From Albula goreensis (taxonomy: Eukaryota; Chordata; Actinopteri; Albuliformes; Albulidae): 64,000 bases of DNA. This document shows positions 1 through 12,792 of the stretch, piece after piece. The position numbers and the translations under genes are program-made. The notes beneath the pieces were generated by a model, which had not been told where the DNA came from, made no database searches, and saw nothing but the letters and a program-made list of their open reading frames with translations. The stretch covers positions 2,250,448 to 2,314,447 of the forward strand of contig CM040747.1 in NCBI GenBank assembly GCA_022829145.1, read 5' to 3'. The first letter of the stretch is position 1. Each line of letters opens with the position of its first letter.

Positions 1-3000
1 GTTAGGACCCCACTGAGTTCCCCTGCCAGTGTATAGTTTCATTTAAAAGCATGATTTTTTTTCCCCTAAAGCGATCATTTGACATAAGAAAATGAAAGCT
101 TTAGTTTATTTTACTTGGAGACATCCTAGGATGTGAATATAGGACATAACTATTTCTGAGCACTGTGGCTTAGGAGGATAAAACACCACCCATGACAGCA
201 AAGGAGTGAAATGAAAACAATCAACAGCTCAAAACAATTCAGGGGTCACGGCATCTGTGGTCTAATGGAGAACCAGGGCCACGCTACCCCAACACTGGCA
301 GGGGGTCACAGAGGTTCCAGGAGATGTGTGGGGGTGAATGTCAGGCCGGGTTTTGGGTAACAGAAGGAGAACGTCCCACTTCTGGCACGTCAGCACTCTT
401 CCTTTACAATTGCAGATAAACCCCAGGATCCCACTCATTCATCCCGGCCTCCAACAGACACCAGCACCTGGAGACTGGCACCACTCCTCCAGCTCCATTG
501 TGTTATCAGCTGAGTCGGTTGTCTTGAAACAGTGGGAGAGGAATGGGGCTGGCCTGAAGACCTGCGGCTGGACACACGCTTTCCTCCGAAGTGGGTGGAG
601 ACATGCTGCTTGTGACACCAGTGGATGAACTGTGATGTCACAATGGAGAAAGATGTGGTTCTTAATTCTATTTTTGCAAAAAAAAAAAAAAAAAAAAAAC
701 ATAAACTCATATTAAGGGACAGTTGTGATGTCACAGTGGCAGGAGATATGCTTCTATATTCTATTTGAACAAAAATTTAAAAACAGATTAATTGATATTG
801 CTGATGTCACAAATGTGGTATGAGTTGGGTGTTTCTTTTTACTCATATTTAAAAATGACATACTTTGCTGAGAAACCTAGGGAATTTCTTGCAGACATAA
901 AGCCTGACAAAATGGTTGTCTGCATGAAATAGTAATGCGACATATGGCTGAGGCGCAGCAGAGTTTCTGAGAGGTATGTGTAGGGTCATGTTGCTGATAG
1001 TCCATTAAGGGTATGCATTATTCACCTCCCCCTGGCCTGCTGTGCGCTGGGTGGGTTCCCTTCTGTGAAGGCACTCAGTGCAGGGCTCATTCAGGGGAAA
1101 CAGCACAGACGCGCTCCACCTGAGGAGCGCAATTTCAACAGCTTTACCATGAAATGATCAACGAACACGATACTGCTTGTCACATTCTGTAAAAAAAATG
1201 TGTTTTAAATGAGGAAACTCAGAATGGACACATGGATATATGCAGAGCTGAACTAGTGCTTTCCCCTGACACCAGGAACTCAAAATATGCTGAGTGTCCT
1301 GTTTTCACCTGCACTGTGCTCTATATATGAAATACATACCACTGCTGCAGTGATTCAGATCACTAGTGACAGTAAAAAACCTGGATTCTCCTCAATTTCA
1401 TGTTTAAAAAGTTGACATCCAGACCGCTCATTATTCCACACCGTCTCCTGCACAGCAGTCAGGCACAGTATCACCATTCCGTCTAATAATAAGCAGAAGA
1501 TAATTTCAGGGGGTCTCGTTCCTTGAAGCCGGTGTGAAATGAACCTTGGATTGGCATGTCGGCAAGTCTGTTTTATTCCTATTTGAAAAAGCGTGCATCT
1601 GAAATATGAATATGGAAGATAATGTCCTCTTTTCGGAAGGGTTTATGCTTTCAGATGTGATGGAAAAATTAATGCAAGGCCATTTTCACGCAAAGTTTGT
1701 GTCAGGTTTCACACAAATGTTTGTCTCATTTAACCCTGAAACTAAAATGATAAAATGTTTTCCAGTTTGTCCAAGTCTGATATGACTAAGCTAAAACTAA
1801 ACATTGGATGTCCTTAAAGAGCCTGGCATCTGTTTTGGTTAAATCTTGCATGCCCTTAAAGAAACAGGGTATTTCCAGAGTGAGACTCTTTTTGATTGAA
1901 TCCCACTCTGGGCTCCCTAAAGAGATTGAAACGGCTCAGAAAAGAGGGTGACATATGACACCCTTTACGATGATAGTAGATCTAATCCAGCTTCCTTTTT
2001 CATTCAGTGGCCACAGGTAGCCTGTGTGTGGCAATGTTTCCTTTTTCATTGAATTTATATAAGGTTATCCATATTTAATCTCTCAGCCAAAGACCGCCCC
2101 TCCATTTCTCCCAGCATTCATTGCTGTGATCCTTTTTCATGCTTAAGGCTGTTATAAGGCATAATAGCCTGCTATAAGTTATGTGATGTGATGACTTCAT
2201 TAGGTTAGTTTGCATGGGACTGCCTTGAAAAATTTTCATGTTAATTTCAACATGCAGTCGACTGAGATTTGCCAACACCCATTGAAATGCCGAGACACGG
2301 AGACAAAATCCTGTTTTATGCAATTTTGATGAATATCACGACAATTGTAAGGGACCAAAATTAATCTTGAAATATAGATGAATTTCCATGACCTATGATC
2401 ATTCTTTATGGATCTGTGCACAGATTTATTAACTAGATTTATTAATTAGTTTTATTTATTAATTACATTTATTGTTTGGTTTTGTTTTGTCTTTGTCTCC
2501 CATTCTAAATTTAAAACCCATTTTCACATTTCGCAGAGTGCTGGTTTTACGAGTGCAAACGTGAAATTGAGGCAGACAATGCTCTGGTCAGAGAGAGAAT
2601 GTTTTTTTTTTGTGGCTGTAGCATTCTATTTTAAGCTAAGCATTTGGCTCTCGCACTCTCTTTTTTTTGTGCTTTTTAAGAGCAGAGACAATAGATTTCC
2701 CTCTCTTTGGTTTTAATGAAGACACCCTGCCAGACATTAAAGGAGAGTCAGGGACTTAACCACACTGCTGCCATATTGAGTGCGAGATCGCACATACTGC
2801 ATCACTCACGCCCTATTTGGTCTGCGTTTGCCTGTTGTACCGTGTGTGTTTCTGTGTGTGTGCGCTTTTGTTCTCTACAGGCAACTGTACTATAAGTGGG
2901 GCAATTTAGTGTGAAAAGCAGAAAGAAGCTAATATGTTCTTTTCAGTGAAAGGGTGAGATAATTTATGTTAATAACACCCCCACATCTCAAACCACCCCC

Positions 3001-3659
3001 CACCCACCCCCGGCCTGCCCAACAACGATAGCACACCCCATAAACCAATCTTTATTTTTTTTTTTAATCCCCTGAAAAAAATCTGTTTTTTTTTTTCTGC
3101 ACCTTGTGTAGGGACAGCTGCATGGAGATGAAGGTTTGTGTCTCCCTGCTTCTGTCAGCACTCAGCTGCCCGACCGGGCATCGGCGTGGAGACCGTGCCA
3201 GCTGGGTGGGGGGGGTTACAGGATCGGGACGGATCACATGTTGGAGCTGAGAGTGGCAGAATCACTGCTTAGGTCTGCTTTGTTCAGAATGGAGGTGCTT
3301 GCATTGCATTTGTTTTAGAATGGAGAACATTCTGATCCTATGCTGTGTCTTTTTTTCCAAGATGGGGAGAAGAGGTCAAATGTTTAAAAATAACAACAAT
3401 TCATGCAGTTGCTCACGAAGTTTATTGTGTAGAGTAGGATGTAACTGTTAGAATGTGGGTGCTATGGGGGGGAATAGGGGAGGGTGCTTTCAAACCCAAA
3501 CCATAAAAATGGGCCAAAACTGACCCTCAATTTCTGTCCACTCCACCAGTTCTGTGCATATCCACACCATGAAATCTAAAAGACGCCTAAAAAAAGCACA
3601 TATTGCAGGATACAGTTGTGCAGAAACATGGCGTATGACTACAGCTCGGCCTGGCACTT
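1..3659. other. Gene-free, mostly AT-rich unique sequence
   Basis: No exon, RNA gene or recognised mobile element seen. A poly-A run at 679-699, a 10-bp T run near 2600 and short TG near 2845 are the only repeats. Frames under 100 codons here show no family resemblance. Confidence 0.6.
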
Positions 3660-3880
3660 GAAGAGCATAAATTCCTTTATTTTATGAGGAATGAGAGGAG
3701 CCCACTCTGTGCGGTCAGAGCCATAATGGCCGTGCAATAAATAACACCAGCAGCCGGGCCGAATGGAGCAAAGGCCTGTGGGTATGAGCTATAAAGCAGG
3801 CGTAACGGCCCCTGTCCGCGCTAATCATACAGCAGGCCGCGCGGACCCAGGATCTTTCCCGCCACCCTCAGGCGGAGGCA
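3660..3880. promoter_or_regulatory. Candidate conserved non-coding element
   Basis: GC-balanced, non-repetitive stretch with CpG-containing blocks (ggccgtgcaataaataacac, gtaacggcccctgtccgcgc) in otherwise AT-rich DNA. No coding frame, splice sites or repeat similarity seen. Confidence 0.25.
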
Positions 3881-4254
3881 TTCTGATGTTAATCACATGA
3901 CGCATCACAAGTCACACCAAAAAAAAAAAAATCATAAGAATAAAACACAAAAACATTTTAAAAAAACGATCTGATGTGAGGCAGCTGAAGGCTGGGTTAG
4001 CTTACACGTGTGTGCGGTTTTCAAGCTCCTCCCCAAACACATGTGGGCCAGAATAGAGTGATTTATATTCCTCAGCGATACCTAACCAGGCACATCCAAT
4101 TAACCTAATATGCGCTTGCAGATGCCTATCTGATACCAGACCTGCCCAAACCGGGAAGGGAGCTGACTTCGCCCGCATTTCCATTTTAATGCAATATGCA
4201 TTCGGACACGTTTTACCAGACAGTCCCCAACACATTCGCCGCGACCCGTCTACT

Positions 4255-4380
4255 TCAGAGCCATAATTAAATGTTAATTATGATGGGCATCTTTCCTTTC
4301 ATGGAGGTATGTCTAAATGATTGTTCCAATAATCTTGTTTTAATTAGCTGGGTTAATTTAATTAAACAACCCCCATTAAA
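4255..4380. promoter_or_regulatory. Candidate enhancer: homeodomain-motif cluster
   Basis: Four TAATTA cores lie at 4264-4269, 4275-4280, 4341-4346 and 4359-4364 within complex, non-repetitive sequence. Such clusters are typical of vertebrate conserved non-coding elements, but an AT-rich region can hold them by chance. Conservation cannot be tested here. Confidence 0.3.
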
Positions 4381-6957
4381 AAAAAAAAAAAAAAACCTTT
4401 ATAATGTAAGGCGAGCTGAAGGTCAGGCCACCAGATTATGAAACTGCATCACATACTTTGTTCCATGAAAATGGCCGTGCCTTTTATCATGTAAAACAAA
4501 TAAAAACTGCATCTGAGCAACACCGTGCTGGGTGGGATAATTGATATATCTGCTGCACCTTTCAGAGTGACTCTATAATGAAGCTGGACCTTATTCATGA
4601 TTCTGACAAACACATGCAAAGCATAACATCATTCATGATTTTCATGATCATGACAAATACATGCAATACATTTTAAAAAAATTATACAACAGGTAAGCGT
4701 CACCTCAGTGTCTGGCAACCTCATCATGTTGATTAACCTTTTTAAAATGCAGCACTGGTATGACCATGTTATCCAGAATCACAGATGAATTGCAGGTTTG
4801 AGAAATTGTACCATTGCTTCGTTTGTTAGAAACAGCACATTTCCTGTGAGCATGAAATCATGTGTTTTTGTGGGCCAATGAAAAAGCACCATTTGCTTCA
4901 ACGTGCTTGTCAAAGTTCCTGGAAGGTGCATTATGGGTAAACGGAGCAGAGGCTTCTGATTAATCCCAACATGCATTGGTGATGTGCAATCTGAGTTCCA
5001 TGCATTTATTGTTTTTGCCTAGATCTAGAATGTGCATATTCCCCTGGTGCATTGTGGGTAGACAGAATTTAGGCTGCCTTGTGCATGATTTTGTGGAGTA
5101 AAAATGCCCCCAGTGAAAGGTACGCATTGGCTGGGGAGGTGACAAGTTTATGTTGGCTGAAAAGACGCACCCCTTCTCTCCAAGGACAGTCATGTATTTC
5201 AGGTGTCCTACTCTTTAAGAAAACATGGGCGAAATGTCCCAAAGTGCCATAGGTATGTAACATGAAGGGTTCCTTTTTGTTGTCTGTTCTCTGTCTAAGT
5301 GTAGACTAATTTGATAGCTAACCCATAGAATCCCATCACTCAGAGGAGGTGTTTGTTTTGTGCTTAATGCCCCTCTAACCCCACTCCTCAATAAATCTTT
5401 TTTTGTCAATAGAAGGTTGGGTTGCATAGGGCTTTATTAATTTTGATATTTTGATCGGCGTCCCGTATTAAGTCTTAATACCCTGTTTTTACAGGTGACT
5501 GTGGCAGGTCTTGCTTGCTTTTCTTTGGAGAAACAAAGGAAATCTGAAACAGTGCAAATGAAGTGCGGCCAATCGCGCTGGTCTTCCCCTCGCGACGTCC
5601 GTACCAGCATACGGATCAATTTCCTTGGGATTAGTGCGCCTTAACGAAAATGATTGCTTTTTTTTTTCCTACGACGCAGTACAAGTTTTTTTTTTCAATT
5701 TCCTGCGGTATTTGGGAATCCGGCTTTCCGCAGATGAGGGAAAACATAACCGAACCTCCCCGGCTCCGCACGCCTCACCTTGGGACCTGTCATCATTTGC
5801 ATATATATTGAGAGCATACGTTTTTGGTTTATCATAATGGGGGGAAGTGGGGGGTGCTGAGAATTCTGTCACCTGTTCCATTGGCCTCGTACCCCCAATG
5901 GCCCTAGGAGACAAAGGCAGACAGATAATTATAGCAACGAGACTAACATCCTGATATATTTGCTTCTTGCCGCGGCTCCGTCTGTGCTGTTAAGGTGCGC
6001 AGATAATGGGCCGCAGACAGGAAGAGGATGCTGGATTAGGGTCTCTATTTCCTCCGCACAACAGGCTGAAATTCACTGGCGTTAAACAACATCTGTCACA
6101 GAACTACACCAGTGAAACCTGGAGCCGTTCAGAGGGAGCGTATTGAGATGTTTTCTCACTCAGCAGCCCAGTGCTATTCTGGTGATGGTGAGAAACAGAG
6201 AGAGAGAGAGTGAGAGAGAGTGAGAGAGAAAGAGAGAAAGGACAGCAGGTATCTGTGCATAACAACATTGAGATTAATCACGTTTTTCACTCTCATAGAT
6301 TTAGGAACTCTTCTTCTGACCATGGTTAGGTGGAACAAAGGGACCAGCAGGGAGAGAAGTCACATGACATATACGCAAAGTGAAAAAAGCTACAAATCCC
6401 AAGTGAGCGTCTCTATATTTAGATGTCTCATCACCACTGAGACGGTAGGCAGGTCCCTGCAGAGACTTAAAGCTGATGTTTTCCCATTTTATTTTTTTCA
6501 TCCCAGCATTCTGGTTTCAGATGGCTGAATGGTTTATGAGAATTATCTCATATCTAACTCTTTACGAGTAACACTTGGGTGTTGTTGATCATGCTGTGAA
6601 AATGTGGTGCAGAGAAAGAATAAGTTCAATAAAACGACAGGAATGAAAGAATCATGCAACGATCTTGATTTTCCTCTAATCACATTGGTCTCAGGCAAAA
6701 ATAATTGGTTTTAATTTTTAAAAAAAAATGTATCTCATGTAGGGGCCTGAAAAAGACCAATTATTTCTCAGCATTTAATTCCCTGGTGTCCAAAAGACAG
6801 CATAATGTGTCTATTTTATCTACCTGCATAGCCGTTTGCCCATGCCTGCTCAACACAGAGCCCCCTCAGGATTCTGCCCCTGTTTACCATCAGACAGGAT
6901 AACTTCATTTATTTCTTCTTAAACAGTATGTGTGTGTATGCATGTGTGCATTCATTT
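4381..6957. other. Gene-free unique sequence with minor simple repeats
   Basis: Contains poly-A at 4378-4395, a GA run at 6198-6240 and the octamer-bearing element noted separately. gtgcattatgggta at about 4926 and gtgcattgtgggta at about 5047 are similar phrases but do not extend into a clear repeat. Confidence 0.55.
5690..5840. promoter_or_regulatory. Candidate conserved non-coding element with octamer
   Basis: Contains a perfect POU/octamer site ATTTGCAT at 5795-5802 followed by atatattgag, after a CpG-bearing stretch (cctccccggctccgcacgcc). No coding support. Confidence 0.25.
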
Positions 6958-6999
<42 letters not shown>

Positions 7000-7133
7000 A
7001 TGAGTGTGTGAATGTGTGTGTGTGCATGAGTGAGTGAGTGAGCGAGCGAGTGAATGTGTGTGTGTGTTAGTGTGTGCCTGAGTGTGTGAATGTGTGTGTG
7101 TGTGCGTGCATGAGTGAGTGAGTGAGCGAGCAA

Positions 7134-7165
<32 letters not shown>

Positions 7166-7265
7166 GTGTGTGTGAGTGTGTGCCTGTGTGTGTGAGTGAG
7201 TGTGTGTGAGTGTGTGTGTGTGTGAGTGTGAGTGAGTGTGTGTGTGTGAGTGTGTGCCCGTGTGT
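6958..7265. repeat. TG/TGAG microsatellite array
   Basis: About 300 bp of GTGTGT interrupted by tgagtgagtgagcgagcgag blocks, giving a partly higher-order pattern (two related blocks near 7020-7050 and 7105-7135). Long open frames of Cys-Val or Thr-His on the two strands are artefacts of the repeat. Confidence 0.97.
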
Positions 7266-9517
7266 GCGTGCAGCACAGTCAGGCCTGTGGTGGGCACACA
7301 CGGTGCAGCTGGCAGAGGCCAGTTATGCGCTGGGAGCGTCTCTGAGCTGGCACGCTCACAGAAAGCAGGGGCACCTGGGTCAGCCTTTAAAAGCTTCCCC
7401 GCTTTTCGTCTGGTCCAGCGTGGGCCGAGGTTCTGGGCACGCCGGATAAGAGGAACACAATCAAACACATCCCCACAGAACCACAGAGAACATCAGGCTA
7501 AATTCAATCAAATGCACTTAGTCTGTTTAAGGGCGTCTGCAATTCAATCAACGCTGACTTTACACTGCAGCTGCGTGTTCTGTGAGTATCCTTTGGAATG
7601 TCCATTCTGATTGAGCTGCACCCCGAAAGAGGTTAAAAGATGTGGGTGACTGAATACAGCCCATTATCTTCTGTGTCAGGTTTAAGTTGCATTACTGCAT
7701 GAACTGTGCGTACCAGAGCTCCGTGCCGGAGCCTGAAGCACACACGCAGACCACAGGCAGCCATTACATAATGATACAACAACATTAGTACCATCATTTA
7801 TTTTCTCATTTCAGATGTGAGGAGAAAGCTAACAACCTGGCAGCTTTTCAGTGTATCCCCACACTCAGCTTTATTCTGGACTCTTATAATCGATTCAGAC
7901 TGAGAGAGTGATTTTTATAAAGATGATCATAAAAGTATTAAGGAGCAAGATATTTTCTGTTCATTCTTACAGTGACCTAACCCCATTTTATTTCTTTATA
8001 ACGGTGTTGTTGTGATGAAATCTTACTGTTCACCTCATAAAATGGTGGCACAAGTGCTGGCCCGAAACTTAACATTATCTTTTTCTATGTTCTTCTCATC
8101 TTGTTAACTTTCCCAAATTTTACTTTCTGGCGAGTCATGCTTGAAAAAGTCCCTTTGTCTGATTTTGACTGTATTTCCGTAGTCTTTGTGAATGGAAAGT
8201 GTGCGAGTAATTCAGGCCAAGGCCCACTTTTTATGCATGGGATTCTGTGTTTGCAAAGGTGTAAGCTTGACTGGGGTTACGCTCGGATTGGGTTAGGATT
8301 AGGTTTGCGGTAGTCTGTTCTCTGCATGTCTGCCTCTAGTCAGTTCTTTTCTCCTTTAGCCTGGGTGGAAAATTAGAGCTCTCTCCAGTCTGGAGAACAA
8401 CCTCCCCGCTAGCTAACACCCAGAGACACACCAGCGTGTCACGCACATCCGCTCAGCCATCCGCCTCCATTTCAATAATGCAACAAATGGAGCCTGTGAT
8501 TTGAAGTTCATTTTCTACTTAAGGGCCCGATTCTTATTTAAAAAACAAAAGACGGCTTCCCCTCGGCACCAAAATCACTAACCTTTAAGTCTGAGAGAAG
8601 ACGAGCGATTTCTGCCCAGACTCCATCACACAAGCCTGATTTCGTAAATCTCAGACGTTCCCCTGAGCTTCACCACCGGCCCCTTTTTTTCCCACATTGC
8701 CAAACTCTCAAACTTGCAACAAAGGAAATATCCAATAAACCTGTTTAATCAGCTGTAGGGTGACTACAGCACCCTTTTTTTTCCCCAGAACGCTCTCATA
8801 CATTGGCCCAATTTTAAGTGTCCCAACTTTTAGTAACGGTCAAATGAGAATGCTTTTCACAACGAGTAAAATAAGAATTTTTATCTTTTTAATCTTTTAT
8901 TTTATCCTTTTTTATTTATGGCAGCATATAAAATGTGACTACATGTAACAAATTTGATGGCTAAAGTAAGGAAAGACTTAGGACACCAAAGGTATTCAGG
9001 CTAGGCGACAACAAGCCCTGATTGGTCTAAACCCGTGTTCCCGTCATTGTGACCTCATGTTCTTACATATTTGATGAGTAGAATGCAGAAACACACACCT
9101 TCACAAACAGGCATTTACAGACAGATGAAACGATGGAGATGAGTGTCTTTATAAGTCTGCTGTAAGTGTTGAGCGCATTGGCAACTTTGAGACTCATAGA
9201 GTAATTGAGAGGCTGTGTCCAGCGTCAGAAGAACTCTCTGCATGTCTCCTCAGCTCTGTTACCATGGTGAGATACAGTAGAAGCAACCATGACGTCACAG
9301 TGCTTTGAGGGGTGATGAATGGTCCCTGACGGGGGAATCCCTCCGATCGATACGGGGCTGCCTGTACAGTGCGCGTCGTACCTGCTTTTATCAAAAGGGC
9401 CTGAAAAACGGCTGAATAATTAATTTGTCTTCCCATTGATTCAGGGCGCGGGGTGCCGAGAGCCGCCTCCCCTCGCTCACTCTGTGTGGTTTCCTGCAGG
9501 GCGTTAAATATTAAGGA

Positions 9518-9520
<3 letters not shown>
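7266..9520. other. Gene-free unique sequence
   Basis: No exon or RNA gene supported. Short T runs near 8690 and 8775 only. Small frames (for example 8101-8313) resemble no protein family I know. Confidence 0.55.
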
Positions 9521-9590
<70 letters not shown>

Positions 9591-9811
9591 ATTTATATAC
9601 GTGTGTCTGTGTGTGGGTATATATGTAAGTGTCTGTATGTGTATGTCTGTGTGTTTTTTGTGCATGTGTGTATGCATGTGCATGTGTGTGTATGTGTGTG
9701 TGCACATGTGTGTGTGTGTATATGTGTATATGTGTGTATTTATATATATGTGTGTGTCTGTGTGCATATAGATGTCTGTGTCTATGTGTATGTCTGTGTG
9801 TGTATATGTCT

Positions 9812-9851
<40 letters not shown>

Positions 9852-9870
9852 ATACTTGTGTGTGCACATG
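9521..9870. repeat. Perfect (GT) tract followed by degenerate TG/TA array
   Basis: An uninterrupted GT tract of about 34 units runs from 9521 to 9589, followed to about 9870 by TG repeats broken by TATA and CA steps. The array ends at the SINE that begins near 9878. Confidence 0.97.
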
Positions 9871-9877
9871 CATGTGT

Positions 9878-10030
9878 CCAACCAGGGCACTGCTGTTGCA
9901 CCCTTGAGCAAGTTCCTTCAGCTGAAATTGTTTCAGTGATGCACCCGCCGGTATAAATGGATGGTATCAGTAAAATATAAACTCTGTAAGTCACTCTGGA
10001 TAAGAGCATCTGCCAAATGTGCGTAAAATA
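9878..10030 (+). mobile_element. Teleost-type SINE, 5'-truncated, abutting a TG array
   Basis: The sequence contains gggcactgctgttgcaccct, a tgagcaagttccttcagctg segment, then the common fish SINE tail gtcactctggataagagcat followed by ctgccaaatg. The tRNA-like head is missing: the element starts directly after the TG-rich block that ends near 9870. Family membership is from memory of teleost SINE tails; the exact family name is not asserted. Confidence 0.7.
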
Positions 10031-10904
10031 TGAGAGCATCCATGGATAGTTCAGCAACCCAGACAACACCAGAACCTCCTGTCAGCAACCGGAACCTGCC
10101 AGAGTGAGGCAGGAACCAGGACGGCGGGCACACTTGAGCCGGCCATCTGGTTTGAATCTAGAACATCTGTGCCGCAGCTCAGGTGTCTCTCCCACCTAAT
10201 TGAGGAGCTTTCTCATCTTCTACCTGAAGGCATGTAGAGAGATGTTCTGTTCTGCGGGTCTTTGGGGACGACCTGGAGAGGCGGTATGGATTTTCTTTTC
10301 CACTTGGCCGTTCAAGCGGAACATGTTTATGTTCCTCTTTATTTCCTCATATGCAGGGTTTGAAATAACCACTGACTCTTATGAGTGGAACCTGGAGGAA
10401 AAATTGCAGTGTGGGCTAACTTCATTGATACAATGACAAAACGGGGGATCCCCAAAGTTACATTTTTATTTGTTATAGGGGGTCTCTCTATGTGTATGGG
10501 GGCATCCAGGACAACTCATTTGGAAGGCAAAGTCGGTAACTCTATGGTGTGCAGGGTAGATATAAATGCGTGATGCAATTTTAATAACCACAGTGCATAA
10601 TTGAAACTCCAGTGTTAAGAATACATTAGCCCTGGTCAATGGTAGTAAATATGTTACTAAGATGCCAGTATGATTAGACTTTTGGAATGGGAGAGTGTGT
10701 AGCTTAGCAACAGGGCTGATTGCAACACTGTACGTTATTTCTAAATCTGAATGAGTTACAGTGTGACATTTCATACTGTTTACATGAGTGCAGTGGGGTT
10801 AAATGGAACCTATCAGAGTGAAATTCACTCCATCAGAGTTACAGTGATTTTTGCTGTGCTCACTGAATGTATAAGTATTTTAAGAGTCATACATTGAGTT
10901 TGAG

Positions 10905-10935
<31 letters not shown>

Positions 10936-11199
10936 ACATGCTGGATTACAGCAGTTAACTCCGTGTAAGAGATCTCTCCATTAATTTGCCAGATCGATCT
11001 ATACCTACACAGTAATCTGAACCATCTGTTCCAAAAATGTGAAAATTGCAAATTAATCCATAAACGAGACAATAAATGTATTTTAAGGGTTTTTACATTT
11101 GAATTACATAGGAAATGTATACTTACAAATTAATTCTTGTATGTTTACACTTTTACATTATTCCTTGCAGTAGAGGCAAGCAATGAACTGCTTTCTTTT
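10031..11199. other. Gene-free sequence after the SINE
   Basis: Unique AT-rich DNA with a short TG run at 10908-10935. Nothing else recognised. Confidence 0.55.
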
Positions 11200-11475
11200 T
11201 TTTCTCGACACGGACAGTTCCGTCTTTTTAAACATAGATCGGAGGGAGCGCGGAACGAACCGCCGGCGGGCAGAGAGCATCGTCTTGACTCCTCCAAGAC
11301 CTCATCACTCAGCGCTTACGTGGAGCGCCCTGCGACCTCATTCTTCTTCGGTAACACGCATGAAATGAGCGGCGGGGGTTCGCCAGCGGTGTCTGAGCGG
11401 CGGCCGGGCTCAGCACCTGCCCGCGCTCAGCTGCTTCTGCTGCGCTTGACCGACCGCGCTCAATAAAGAGGCGCG
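11200..11475. promoter_or_regulatory. CpG-dense island in the gene-free region
   Basis: Locally high CpG density (cggagggagcgcggaacgaa, cgccggcgggcagag, gagcggcggccgggctcagc) within AT-rich surroundings, about 400 bp before the polypyrimidine array. It could be an unannotated promoter or a regulatory element. I found no exon with it. Confidence 0.3.
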
Positions 11476-11858
11476 TCCTCGCGTTAAGAACTCCATTTAA
11501 AGGGGCCGCGAGCACCTGAAACCCGCCTGGAATAGAGTGGATTATCAAATAAAACAGCACAGGGAACAATGCTGCGTGCTCTGTGAGCGCTAGCCCAGCC
11601 CTGAAATAACACCACTGGAGGCTGATTCGAATAAATCAAGCTACCCGTCTCCCGGAATTCGATTAAAGGATTGTAGTTCATGGCATTTTTATTTACTCTG
11701 AAATGTGTGATTTTTGCCTGAGCCTTCAGATTGAAAATAGACAGGCACCACGGACGTTTTTATGCAGGGCCAGTGTTTGGTCCATCTTCTTTGAACATGT
11801 TTAGATATCACTCAGACATGTTTAAAATGTTAAACCCATTTTAAAAGGTCCATACATT

Positions 11859-12792
11859 TCCCATCTCTCTCCACCCTCCCCATCTCCCTCCACCCTCCCC
11901 CCCCTCCATCTCCCTCCACCCTCCCCATCTCCCTCCACCCTCCATCTCCCCCTCCCCATCTCCCTCCATCTCCCTCCACCCTCCCCATCTCTCCCTCTCC
12001 CCCATCTCCCTCCACTCTCCCTCCCCATCTCCCTCCTCCCTCCCCATCTCCCTCCACCCTCCCCATCTCCCTCCCCATCTCCCTCCACCCTCCCCATCTC
12101 CCTCTCCATCTCCCTCCACCCTCCCTCCCTCCCCATCTCCCCCCCCTCTCCCCATCTCCTCCACCCTCCCCATCTCCCCCATCTCCCTCCTCCCCTCCCC
12201 ATCTCCCTCCACCCTCCCCCATCTCCTCCACCCTCCCATCTCCCTCCCCATCTCCCCATCTCCCTCCACCCCCCATCTCCCTCCACCCATCCCCATCTCC
12301 CTCCACCCTCCCCATCTCCCTCTCCATCTCCCTCCACCCTCCCCATCTCCGTCCCCATCTCCCTCCATCCCCATCTCCTCCCCATCTCCCTCCACCCTCC
12401 CCATCTCCCTCCACCCTCCTCATCTCCCTCCCCATCTCCCTCTCCATCTCCCTCCACCCTCCCCATCTCCTCCCCATCTCCCTCCCCATCTCCCTCCATC
12501 TCCCTCCACCCTCCCCATCTCCCCCTCCCCATCTCCCTCCACCCTCCCCATCATCTCCCTCCACCCTCCCCATCTCCCTCCCCATCCCCCTCCCCCCCCA
12601 TCTCCCCCCTCCCCTCCACCCTCCACCCTCCTCATCTCCCTCCACCCTTCCCATCTCCCTCCCCATCTCCCCTCCCATCTCCTCCCCATCTCCCTCCCAT
12701 CTCCCTCCACCCTCCCCATCCCTCCCCATCTCCCTCCCCATCTCCCTCCACCCTCCCCATCTCCCTCCTCCATCTCCCCCATCTCCCATCTC
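11859..12792. repeat. 0.93-kb polypyrimidine/polypurine array
   Basis: Plus strand is built almost only from C and T with isolated A, made of repeats of ccctccaccctccccatct with variable spacing. The minus strand is correspondingly G-rich with many runs of three or more G. Frames of up to 324 codons on the minus strand (Gly, Glu, Met, Arg, Trp only) are repeat artefacts. Confidence 0.97.

Noticed and set aside
4915-5065. Repeated gtgcatt(a/g)tgggta phrase
   Set aside because: The similarity covers about 14-20 bases and does not extend, so it may be chance.
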